Of a stretch of 16,772 bases of DNA, positions 7,480 to 13,684 are shown piece by piece; within the stretch, counting starts at the first letter, position 1; every line of letters starts with the position of its first letter. The stretch covers positions 1 to 16,772 of the forward strand of contig JAWKTB010000011.1 in the NCBI GenBank assembly GCA_041402005.1. Direction: 5' to 3'. The notes under the pieces were generated by a model that was not told the origin of the DNA, did no database searches, and worked only from the letters and a program-made list of their open reading frames with translations. Origin of the DNA: JAJRXR01 sp041402005. Lineage in GTDB: Bacteria; Planctomycetota; Phycisphaerae; Phycisphaerales; UBA1924. The translations under genes and the position numbers were made by a program.

Positions 7480-7502
7480 CCCCGGAGCGTCAGCGGCGGG
7501 TT
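7480..7502 (-). repeat. REP-type repeat copy 2 (diverged)
   Basis: CCCCGGAGCGTCAGCGGCGGG plus TT, same orientation as copy 1, with a few substitutions. Copies 1, 2 and the inverted copy at 7532 form a composite array between two genes. Confidence 0.7.
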
Positions 7503-7531
7503 CTTCATCGCACTGGCAAGCAGGCCAAATC

Positions 7532-7555
7532 AACCCGTCGCTCACGCTCCGGGCT
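7532..7555 (+). repeat. REP-type repeat copy 3 (inverted relative to copies 1 and 2)
   Basis: AACCCGTCGCTCACGCTCCG followed by GGCT. It can pair with copy 1 in a long stem, giving a composite palindromic element upstream of tyrS. It might act as an attenuating or RNA-protecting structure, but nothing in the sequence proves a function. Confidence 0.8.
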
Positions 7556-7603
7556 TGCGATCGCAACGCGGGCGCCCCCCATGCCCCGCTATCCTTGCCC
7601 CCC

Positions 7604-9181
7604 ATGCCCGAGGCGCACGACTTTCTCGACGAGCTGGAGTGGCGCGGCCTGCTCAAGGACGTCACCGACCGCGAGGGGCTCAGCAAGCACCTCTCGACCG
7701 GCTCGCGCCGCCTGTACGCCGGCTTCGACCCGACCGCGGACTCCCTGACCATCGGCAACCTCGTCCCGATCACCGTCCTGGCCCACGCCAGGCGGGCGGG
7801 GCACGAGGTGATCGCCCTGATCGGTGGCGGGACCGGGCTGATCGGCGACCCCTCGGGCAAGTCCGCCGAACGGATGCTGCTGACCGAGGAGACGGTCGCC
7901 CATCACGTCGAATGCCAGCGCCCGATCTTCGAGGCGGTGCTGGGCAACATGGAGGGGCCGTCGTTCGAGGTCGTCAACAACGCCGACTGGCTGACCAAGC
8001 TCGGGTACATCGAGGTGCTGCGCGACGTGGGCAAGCACTTCTCGGTCAACATGATGATCCAGAAGGACTCGGTGAAGTCCCGCCTCGAGGACCGCGAGCA
8101 GGGCATCAGCTACACCGAGTTCAGCTACATGATCTTGCAGGCGTACGACTTCCTGCACCTGCACCGCGAGGAGCTTGTCACGATTCAATGCGGGGGGTCA
8201 GATCAGTTCGGGAATATTGTTGCAGGTGTAGAACTGATAAATCGGTGGTCCGATCAAATCCGGATAGAAACCGCAGAGTACTTGGATGATGAGATTCAGA
8301 GTCTCAAGAGCACTTCCGTGCAAACTCTGCGAGAAGAAGCATACAGCACGCTCGTTGAGTGTATGAAACGATGGGGAGAGGGTACGGCGGAGTCAACAAA
8401 GTTGTTTGAGCGTTGGTTGGCGACTACAGATCGGCTTGCTGTCGAAGTAAACCGGGCGACGGCGGGCGTGTGGGGGCTGAACCACAAGCGAGCAATTCAA
8501 CGATTACGAGAGTGTCGTAGTCGTCAGGTGTTCGGCTTCGTCTGCCCCCTCGTCACCAAGGCCGACGGCGGGAAGTTCGGCAAGACCGAGTCCGGCGCCG
8601 TCTGGCTCACCGCCGCCCGCACCAGCCCCTATGCCTACTACCAGTTCTGGCTCAACGCCTCGGACGAGGACGTCGGCCCCCCGACGCCCGAGGGCAAGGG
8701 CGGGTGGCTCCGCAAGTTCACGTTCCTGTCGCGCGGGGAGATCGAGTCGATCGAGCGCGAGCACGCCGCGGCGCCCGGCAAACGCCTCGCCCAGCGCACG
8801 CTCGCCCGCGAGGCGACGCGCCTGCTGCACGGCGAGGGCGAGATGACCCAGGCCGAGGCCGCGGGCCAGGCGTTGTTTTCTGGCGACATCGCGGGCCTGC
8901 CCGAGGCGACGCTGCGCGACGTCTTCGGCGAGGTCCCCTCGAGCGAGCACGCCAAGGCCAGCCTCGCCGGCGAGGGCGCCGACCTCGTCGAGATCCTCGT
9001 CGAGACGGGCCTGGCCAAGTCCAAGCGAGAGGCCCGGGAGTTCGTCGCCAACGGCTCGGTCTCCGTCAACGGACAGGGCGCGGGCGAGGGGCGTCGCCTG
9101 ACGAGCTCGGACCTGCTGCACGGGTCGATGATCGCTTTGCGCCGGGGCAAGAAGGTCTGGCACGTGACGCGCTGGGCGTGA
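7604..9181 (+). CDS. tyrS: Tyrosyl-tRNA synthetase with large internal insertion
   Basis: A protein of 525 residues, about 100 longer than the usual 420-430, that charges tRNA-Tyr with tyrosine. Family marks: YAGFDPTADSL at 38-48, the HIGH-type site read here as TIGN (49-52), IGGGTGLIGDPSGK at 73-86, the tyrosine-binding YTEFSYMILQAYDF at 170-183, CGGSDQFGNI at 196-205, the KMSKS-type loop KFGKTESG at 324-331, and a C-terminal S4 RNA-binding domain (VEILVETGLAKSKREAREF). In normal TyrS about 15 residues separate GN from VFG/AFG; here there are 104. The roughly 89 extra residues (about 216-304) are mostly predicted helix, with W257, W271, W290, C253 and C304, and match no motif I recognise. 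The frame is unbroken, and codons in 8174-8525 use many A/T third positions unlike both flanks. The ATG at 7604 gives the normal N-terminus; the open frame further upstream translates the REP repeats. It follows the repeat cluster directly. Confidence 0.93.
   Translation: MPEAHDFLDELEWRGLLKDVTDREGLSKHLSTGSRRLYAGFDPTADSLTIGNLVPITVLAHARRAGHEVIALIGGGTGLIGDPSGKSAERMLLTEETVAHHVECQRPIFEAVLGNMEGPSFEVVNNADWLTKLGYIEVLRDVGKHFSVNMMIQKDSVKSRLEDREQGISYTEFSYMILQAYDFLHLHREELVTIQCGGSDQFGNIVAGVELINRWSDQIRIETAEYLDDEIQSLKSTSVQTLREEAYSTLVECMKRWGEGTAESTKLFERWLATTDRLAVEVNRATAGVWGLNHKRAIQRLRECRSRQVFGFVCPLVTKADGGKFGKTESGAVWLTAARTSPYAYYQFWLNASDEDVGPPTPEGKGGWLRKFTFLSRGEIESIEREHAAAPGKRLAQRTLAREATRLLHGEGEMTQAEAAGQALFSGDIAGLPEATLRDVFGEVPSSEHAKASLAGEGADLVEILVETGLAKSKREAREFVANGSVSVNGQGAGEGRRLTSSDLLHGSMIALRRGKKVWHVTRWA
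8174..8525 (+). other. Compositionally atypical tract inside tyrS, including the insertion
   Basis: From the codon for L191 to Q308 third positions switch from almost all G/C to many A/T (for example ATT CAA, TCA GAT, AAT ATT GTT GCA, ATA AAT, CGA TTA CGA), and return to G/C at the VFGFVCPL codons. My count over 8221-8460 is 121 G/C in 240 bases (50 percent), against 40 in 60 for 8521-8580. The tract covers the novel insert (about 8249-8515) and also about 75 bases coding for the conserved GGSDQFGN region. It therefore looks like a recombination tract from a divergent source and not only a simple insertion. Confidence 0.8.
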
Positions 9182-9202
9182 CGCAGGTCGGGTTGTTAGA
9201 CA

Positions 9203-9230
9203 CCGAGGCTGAGGACCGCCGAAGCCTCGG
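9203..9230 (+). terminator. Hairpin downstream of tyrS, possible terminator
   Basis: CCGAGGCT (9203-9210) and AGCCTCGG (9223-9230) form an 8-bp stem with a 12-base loop, 21 bases after the tyrS stop. No T-run follows, so termination is only suspected. Confidence 0.45.
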
Positions 9231-9461
9231 GTGAGCCAGCGTTCATGAACCACGCTCCCAGACCCACCCGGGGCGTTTGCGGACTCCCTCTCAGCGTCAA
9301 TATCCCCCCGAACCCGCTCCTTTCCGCGTTCGTAACACCTCAGTTGAAAATGCCTTCCAATCAAGGCGTGTTTCTGGGATACTGACACGGTTCCGAGGAC
9401 GGCGGCGTTGCGTGCTCCGCATAGGGCTCCGAGCGCCGCCTGGTTCGCAGGAGGCGTACCC

Positions 9462-9902
9462 ATGAACTTCATCCGAGAGTTGCTTGCCCAGAAGGGCGAC
9501 GGCGTCCGGTCCGTGCCGGGCGATTGCACCGTGCTCGACGCCGCGTGCGCGATGAACGAGGCGCACATCGGCGCCGTCGTCGTGCTCGAGGGAGGCCGGA
9601 TGGCCGGCATCCTGACCGAGCGGGACGTGATGACGCGCGTCGTCGCGGCGGGTCGCGACCCGGCCCGGACGCGCGTCTCGCAGGTGATGACCTCGCGCGT
9701 GCTGACGTGCACGCCCCAGACGCGCCTGAGCGAGGCCAGGGCGGTGATGCGGTCCAAGCGGATCCGCCACCTGCCGGTCGTCGAGGGGGACGTCGTGGTC
9801 GGCATCGTCTCGATCGGGGACATGAACCTGTGCGAGACCGAGACGCTCGTCGAGACGATCCGCCACATGGAGGCGTACATCGCCGGCGAGGTGGCGCTGT
9901 AG
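9462..9902 (+). CDS. Protein of two CBS domains
   Basis: A protein of 146 residues consisting of a CBS pair: domain 1 at about 15-65 (VLDAACAMNEAHIGAVVVLE, MAGILTERDVMTRVV) and domain 2 at about 74-124 (VSQVMTSRVLTCTPQTRLSEA, RHLPVVEGDVVVGIVSIGD). Each has the typical G-I-hydrophobic-T/S-x-x-D end that binds the ribose of an adenine nucleotide. CBS pairs bind AMP, ATP or SAM and sense energy state or modulate partner proteins; stand-alone ones like this usually have unknown partners. The ATG at 9462 has an ideal AGGAGG seven bases upstream, one of the strongest ribosome binding sites in the window. There are 280 bases to tyrS, holding one hairpin and no obvious gene. The stop is followed at once by a palindrome cluster. 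Confidence 0.9.
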   Translation: MNFIRELLAQKGDGVRSVPGDCTVLDAACAMNEAHIGAVVVLEGGRMAGILTERDVMTRVVAAGRDPARTRVSQVMTSRVLTCTPQTRLSEARAVMRSKRIRHLPVVEGDVVVGIVSIGDMNLCETETLVETIRHMEAYIAGEVAL

Positions 9903-9910
9903 TGTCGCCG

Positions 9911-9986
9911 TGCCACTGACCCGTCTTCGGGTCAGTGCAAAGCGCCCTGCCGAGAGCGGCACTGACCGGCGGACCAGTCAGTGGCA
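9911..9986. repeat. Palindromic CACTGAC repeat cluster
   Basis: It holds a near-perfect hairpin, CACTGACCCG-TCTT-CGGGTCAGTG (9914-9937), and a second imperfect hairpin, GGCACTGAC...GTCAGTGGC (9958-9985). An outer inverted repeat, TGCCACTGAC (9911-9920) with GTCAGTGGCA (9977-9986), encloses both. The CACTGAC word occurs four times in the two orientations. It differs from the REP family near tyrS and the RAYT. It lies between convergent genes (the CBS gene and the oxidoreductase-like gene) and may also terminate transcription. Confidence 0.8.
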
Positions 9987-9999
9987 TGGGCGGCGCGCC

Positions 10000-11043
10000 T
10001 CACGCCCCGACGACCATCCGTCTGAACATCGCCGGCGATTCACCCTGGCCCGTGCGCGCGCTGAGCAGCGCCGCCTGGGCCATCGCCAGCAGCGCCTCGT
10101 AGTCGATCGGTGGCGGCGGGCTGGGCGATTCGAGCAGGTTCATGACGGCGTCGACGATTGCGGCGACCTCCGGGGCGATCCCTCGGTCCGACGCCGACGG
10201 CTCGACCCGCTGCGTGTCGAAGACCTCCCCCGCCGGGTTGGTCCAGGCGAGCGAGTCCTCGTCGATCGCCAACTGGCCCTCGTCGCCGAGGGCGACCAGC
10301 GAGCGATCCCAGCGGGGCGCCTGGTCGGAGAGGACGGCGCACGCGGCCCGTCCATCGGCGAAGCGAAGATTGATCGTCAGGTCGCCACGCAGGCTGCGTA
10401 GCGTGTCGCCCGGCGCCGCATGCACCCCCGGGGCGTTGGGCCCGACGAACGCCGCGTCGATCGTCTCGGGCATGCCCATCATGGCGTGCGCCAGGTCCAT
10501 CGCGTCGAGCAGACGCCCGCCGAGAGAGGCGTGCTCTCCTCGGCATAGCGACTCGAAACGCAGCACGCGGACTCGCCCGAACGCATCCAGCGCATCGGCG
10601 GCGAGGGCCATCGCCCGGCTCTGCCTCATCCGCGGCACGAGCTGCACCCCGTCGATCGGACGCACGCCGTGCTGCGAGCGCGTCCACCCGCCCGAGCCCA
10701 GCTCGAGGGCGCTTCCCGGGATCGGCTCGAGCGTCGTGATGGTCATGCCCCGGGCACGGGCGGCCTCGATCGCCCCCGCGTCCTGCGAGCCAGCGCCGCC
10801 GAACTCCGTGAGCGACGTCAGCAGCGCCAGCTCGGCGTCCCCCGAGGCGAGCGCGACGCGCAGATCGGTCGCCGGCTCCGCGTCAAGCTCGTCGGCGACG
10901 CCGCCGGTGCGTCCCTTCTCGGGGCACCCGACGGCGACGAGCTGCAGCCCCGCCGCGTCGCGCACCGCGCGCACCAGATCCACCTGCCCGGGCGAGAGCC
11001 AGGCGATGGTTCTGGGGCCTTTCTTGCCCGATTTCGTCGCCAC
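10000..11043 (-). CDS. Gfo/Idh/MocA-like oxidoreductase-family protein
   Basis: A protein of 347 residues from a GTG at 11043 (VATKSGKKGPRTIAWL). The N-terminal part has a Rossmann-like pattern without the usual GxGxxG: TIAWLSPGQVDLVRAVRD, LVAVGCPEKG, then LRVALASGDAELALL and AIEAARARGMTITTLEPIPGSALEL, which mirror the 'where the cofactor is and how it is kept' layout of the family. The C-terminal part has WDRSLVALGDEGQLAIDEDS and AALLSARTGQGESPAMFRRM, close to the typical end of Gfo/Idh/MocA proteins. With the glycine motif altered and no E-K-P motif seen, catalytic activity is doubtful; it may be a non-catalytic relative. No Shine-Dalgarno supports the start; the open frame upstream crosses rnpB and is not coding. 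It is divergent from rnpB with a 65-base gap. Confidence 0.65.
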   Translation of the reverse strand: MATKSGKKGPRTIAWLSPGQVDLVRAVRDAAGLQLVAVGCPEKGRTGGVADELDAEPATDLRVALASGDAELALLTSLTEFGGAGSQDAGAIEAARARGMTITTLEPIPGSALELGSGGWTRSQHGVRPIDGVQLVPRMRQSRAMALAADALDAFGRVRVLRFESLCRGEHASLGGRLLDAMDLAHAMMGMPETIDAAFVGPNAPGVHAAPGDTLRSLRGDLTINLRFADGRAACAVLSDQAPRWDRSLVALGDEGQLAIDEDSLAWTNPAGEVFDTQRVEPSASDRGIAPEVAAIVDAVMNLLESPSPPPPIDYEALLAMAQAALLSARTGQGESPAMFRRMVVGA

Positions 11044-11094
11044 GGGTGCGATCGTACAGGGGCGGCGACAGATCCGCACCAGGCCCCAAGGCGT

Positions 11095-11100
11095 AGGATT
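11095..11100 (+). promoter_or_regulatory. Possible -10 element of rnpB
   Basis: TAGGAT ends 8 bases before the first base of RNase P helix P1 (11109), as expected of a -10 box. I do not see a good -35 at 16-18 bases upstream. Confidence 0.4.
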
Positions 11101-11108
11101 GGCCGAAA

Positions 11109-11541
<433 letters not shown>

Positions 11542-11551
11542 CGATCGCCAG

Positions 11552-11590
11552 CGCGGGCCCCGGGGACGACCCGGGGCCCGCGGCCATTTT
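11552..11590 (+). terminator. Intrinsic terminator of rnpB
   Basis: A perfect 13-bp stem, CGCGGGCCCCGGG (11552-11564) with CCCGGGGCCCGCG (11570-11582), around the loop GACGA, followed by GCCATTTT. It lies 10 bases past the RNase P P1 helix. Confidence 0.85.
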
Positions 11591-11611
11591 GCGGACTCCA
11601 GGGGCTGGAAG

Positions 11612-11636
11612 AACCCATCGCTCATGCTCCGGGCTT
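11612..11636 (+). repeat. REP-type repeat copy 4
   Basis: AACCCATCGCTCATGCTCCG followed by GGCTT, with two or three substitutions from the copies before tyrS. A fragment sharing GGAGCATGCTCCGGGC follows at 11643-11658. Confidence 0.75.
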
Positions 11637-11697
11637 GAAGGTGGAGCATGCTCCGGGCGTAATTTGGAGCATCGCGCGATGCCGTGCCTCGCCTTGG

Positions 11698-11722
11698 AGC
11701 TCGGAGCGTAAGCGACGGGTTC
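11698..11722 (-). repeat. REP-type repeat copy 5, 3' flank of the RAYT gene
   Basis: AGCTCGGAGCGTAAGCGACGGGTTC, inverted relative to copies 4 and 6. It lies 47 bases beyond the RAYT stop and forms the inner partner of an inverted pair with copy 4. Confidence 0.8.
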
Positions 11723-11768
11723 GCAACGCGAGAAGCCATCGACCTTCCCGTGTGCGCTCGCAATCTGT

Positions 11769-12251
11769 TCATCTGCGTGGCCGATCCTGAAACCTCACGA
11801 CGTAGTCAACCGCCGCCGCGAGCGACGCCGCGTTGTGGATCTGACGCGTCGAGCCGTGCTTGGTCCAGACGCGTCGATCGGAGGCGATCAGCCCGTCGGC
11901 GCGCAGTCGGCGCGTGCTCCATGCCTTGAGGTCCACCATCGCGGCGTCCGCGTCCTTGGTCAGCGTCGCGACGAGATGCACATGATTCGATCGCACATTG
12001 ATTGCGTGCAGGGTCCAGTCCCGATGTTCGCAGACGCGGCGGATGGCGCTCTCGACCGCCGTCCTCTGGCGTCGATCGAGGCGGGTTGGCTCGTGCTTGA
12101 GTGAGGCTCGGTTCGATCGCTCGAGAGCGGGTGAGGGGATGATCGCGCGGGTCCGCCCGGCGGACACTCGAACGATGGAGCCGCGTGCGTCGCCCTGGAG
12201 CCACGTGCCGTAGGTTGTCCAGGTCAGGAAGGTCGCGAGCGCTGCTGGCAT
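11769..12251 (-). CDS. REP-associated tyrosine transposase (RAYT, Y1/HUH family)
   Basis: A protein of 160 residues related to IS200/IS605 TnpA, the group tied to REP palindromes. The N-terminus FLTWTTYGTWLQGDARGS (8-25) is the hallmark start. The metal-binding HUH motif is NHVHLV with H90 and H92. WTKHGSTRQIH (129-139) and the putative nucleophilic tyrosine Y150 in AVDYVVRFQ complete the set, so it looks intact. The chosen ATG at 12251 gives the family N-terminus; the longer frame to 12320 only translates the flanking REP. Inverted REP copies lie on both sides (11698-11722 and 12284-12310), the usual arrangement of a RAYT with its cognate repeats, and more copies lie before tyrS. It probably cleaves single-stranded REP DNA. 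It may be domesticated, as RAYTs are usually single-copy. Confidence 0.9.
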   Translation of the reverse strand: MPAALATFLTWTTYGTWLQGDARGSIVRVSAGRTRAIIPSPALERSNRASLKHEPTRLDRRQRTAVESAIRRVCEHRDWTLHAINVRSNHVHLVATLTKDADAAMVDLKAWSTRRLRADGLIASDRRVWTKHGSTRQIHNAASLAAAVDYVVRFQDRPRR

Positions 12252-12283
12252 CTTGCGAGGATACGTCGGTCCTAGCTCGGCCC

Positions 12284-12310
12284 GAACCCTTCGCTGACGC
12301 TCCGGGCTTC
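12284..12310 (+). repeat. REP-type repeat copy 6, 5' flank of the RAYT gene
   Basis: GAACCCTTCGCTGACGCTCC followed by GGGCTTC, upstream of the RAYT start and within the promoter region of the divergent sigma factor operon. Confidence 0.8.
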
Positions 12311-12391
12311 TTGCGGGCAAGCTCTCGACCAGATCTGCGACACTGCAATGAACCGCCCGGGGATGCTGAGCGACCGGGTAGCGGAGGGTCC

Positions 12392-12949
12392 ATGCCCCGC
12401 ACGCCGGAACAGGTCTACTCGGAGCTGCTGGTGCTGCGCTGCCAGGGCGGGGACCGTGGGGCGGCGGGGGAGCTGTACGCGCTGTGGGCGCCGCGATTGA
12501 CTCGGCACGCCGGGCGACTGCTCGCCGACCCCGACAAGGGCGCCGAGGCGGCCCAGGAGGCCTGGGTCTCGATCGTCGGCGGGATCGGCTCGCTCGCCGA
12601 CCCCGCCCGCTTCCCGTCGTGGGCGTACCGCATCGTCACCAACCGGTGTGCCGACGCGATCCGTCGGGCGGGGCGCGAACGCCGGGCGGTCGAGCGGGCG
12701 GGGCGCGAGAGCAGCGTGAACCAACCCACCTCCCCGAGCGACACTCAATCGGACGACCTGGATCGCCTGCGAATCGCGATCCGGTCGCTCGACGACGACC
12801 ACCGCGTCGTGGTGGAGCTGTTCTACCTCGAAGGCTTGGGCGTCGCCGAGATCGGGCGGGCGCTGGGCGTGCCCAGCGGCACCGTCAAGTCGAGACTGTT
12901 CAACGCGAGGCGCCGCCTGCGCGACGCCCTGGAAGGAGACATGTCATGA
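12392..12949 (+). CDS. ECF-type RNA polymerase sigma factor
   Basis: A protein of 185 residues. Region 2 is at about 10-95 (GELYALWAPRLTRHAGRLL, AAQEAWVSIVGGI, SWAYRIVTNRCADAIRR) and region 4 at about 124-182, with a clear helix-turn-helix GLGVAEIGRALGVPSGTVKSRLFNARRRL (148-176). There is no region 1 or 3, so it is an extracytoplasmic-function type that directs RNA polymerase to an alternative promoter set. The ATG at 12392 is preceded by GGAGGG at the right distance. Its stop overlaps the next start as ATGA, so the downstream membrane protein is translationally coupled and is the natural candidate for its regulator. No target promoter can be named from this window. Confidence 0.93.
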   Translation: MPRTPEQVYSELLVLRCQGGDRGAAGELYALWAPRLTRHAGRLLADPDKGAEAAQEAWVSIVGGIGSLADPARFPSWAYRIVTNRCADAIRRAGRERRAVERAGRESSVNQPTSPSDTQSDDLDRLRIAIRSLDDDHRVVVELFYLEGLGVAEIGRALGVPSGTVKSRLFNARRRLRDALEGDMS

Positions 12950-13323
12950 GCTCGCTGGACGACAAGATCAGGGAGGCGCTCAAGCGGGAGGACGCGGAGT
13001 TGTTCGGCGAGGTCGCCGGCGAGGCGTCGCTGCCCGAGCTGGTCGCCGAGAGCTTCCGGGGCAAGTACCGGTTCTTCGTTATGCTGAGCATGGGCGCGAC
13101 GCTTGTGTTCACGGTCGCGATGTTCTTCTGCGGGTACAAGGTGTTCACGAGCGACGAGTTCCACGAGCACATCCTGTGGGCGATGGGGTTCTTCTTCAGC
13201 GCGATGGCGGTGGGAATGCTCAAGACGTGGACCTGGATGGAACTCAACCGCATCGCGGTGACGCGCGAGATCAAGCGCGTCGAGCTGCAGATCGCGCTCT
13301 TGGCCAAGCGTTTGGAGAAGTGA
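12946..13323 (+). CDS. DUF6768-like two-helix membrane protein, putative sigma factor regulator
   Basis: A protein of 125 residues. An acidic, helical N-terminal cytosolic part (MSSLDDKIREALKREDAELF) is followed by a membrane helix at about 42-67, a short loop, a second helix at about 74-97 ending LKTWTWMELNR, and a basic C-terminal helix with TREIKRVELQIALL. The K-T-W-x-W-M and REIKR-x-ELQ pattern resembles the DUF6768 family as I remember it. The start overlaps the sigma factor stop by four bases. By position and topology it is likely to hold or release the sigma factor, though it lacks the zinc-finger motif of classic ZAS anti-sigma factors, so that role is inference. Its stop lies 7 bases from the convergent gene. 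Confidence 0.75.
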   Translation: MSSLDDKIREALKREDAELFGEVAGEASLPELVAESFRGKYRFFVMLSMGATLVFTVAMFFCGYKVFTSDEFHEHILWAMGFFFSAMAVGMLKTWTWMELNRIAVTREIKRVELQIALLAKRLEK

Positions 13324-13330
13324 ATGAGCG

Positions 13331-13684
13331 CTAGAGGAAGGTTGATAGCACGATCCATCCCTGGATGACGCATGCAAGCACGCCGAGCGCACTCGCGGCG
13401 AGCGCCTGCTTCCTGATCCTTGTCCGAGCGCCGGAGGGCACACGCCGCATCGCAAGGATGGCGAACGCGAGCGAGATCATGCCCAAGATCATCCCGACCA
13501 GCGGGCTCAGCAGGACGGCGACGATCCCAATCATCAACGCGGCGGACGAGTACTCAGCGGTGCGGCTCAGATTGCTTCGTTGCCTCGAGTACCTGATCGG
13601 GCGCCCGCACTCCGGGCAGAGCGCTTCGTCCGAGAGTTCGGCGATGTCGTAGCCGCAGTATCGGCAGGCGCGGGTGTCGCGCAT
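13331..13684 (-). CDS. Zinc-ribbon membrane protein
   Basis: A protein of 117 residues. The N-terminal zinc ribbon has four cysteines in CRYCGYDIAELSDE...CPECGRPI. It is followed by a hydrophobic stretch around 50-80 (AALMIGIVAVLLSPLVGMIL and the adjoining ISLAFAILAM), a basic loop (RRVPSGARTRIRK) and a last helix (LAASALGVLACVIQGWIVL). The CxxC-G-Y-D...CPECG ribbon plus membrane helices is a common small-protein design in planctomycetes, with no known role. Its ATG overlaps the aldehyde dehydrogenase stop by one base (TGATG), so the two are translationally coupled. A related ribbon occurs in the upstream gene at 15962-16432. Confidence 0.8.
   Translation of the reverse strand: MRDTRACRYCGYDIAELSDEALCPECGRPIRYSRQRSNLSRTAEYSSAALMIGIVAVLLSPLVGMILGMISLAFAILAMRRVPSGARTRIRKQALAASALGVLACVIQGWIVLSTFL

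Larger units (their letters stand above)
11612..12310. mobile_element. RAYT gene with its flanking REP repeats
   Basis: The unit consists of REP copies 4 and 5, the transposase gene, and REP copy 6. Copies 5 and 6 are in opposite orientation around the gene. It occupies the whole space between rnpB and the sigma factor operon. No terminal direct repeats of the target are apparent, as expected for HUH-type movement. Confidence 0.7.

Noticed and set aside
7439..7555. CRISPR array in the repeat cluster before tyrS
   Set aside because: Only three diverged copies in mixed orientation, unequal spacing and no cas genes; the sequence matches the REP family near the RAYT.
8296..8487. Minus-strand open frame of 63 codons inside the tyrS insertion
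   Set aside because: No motif, no ribosome binding site, and the plus strand is plainly the coding one.
8249..8525. Intein in TyrS
   Set aside because: About 89 residues is shorter than known mini-inteins, there is no Cys/Ser splice start with a His-Asn end, and no homing endonuclease or Hint motifs.
8249..8525. Group I or II intron read through in frame
   Set aside because: CGACTAC (about 8420) and GTAGTCG (about 8516) could mimic a P7 pairing, but a 7-bp match is expected by chance in this length. I see no intron core, no domain V and no stop in frame.
12252..12320. Extra N-terminal residues on the RAYT from an upstream ATG
   Set aside because: They translate the REP copy; the family N-terminus begins at the ATG at 12251.
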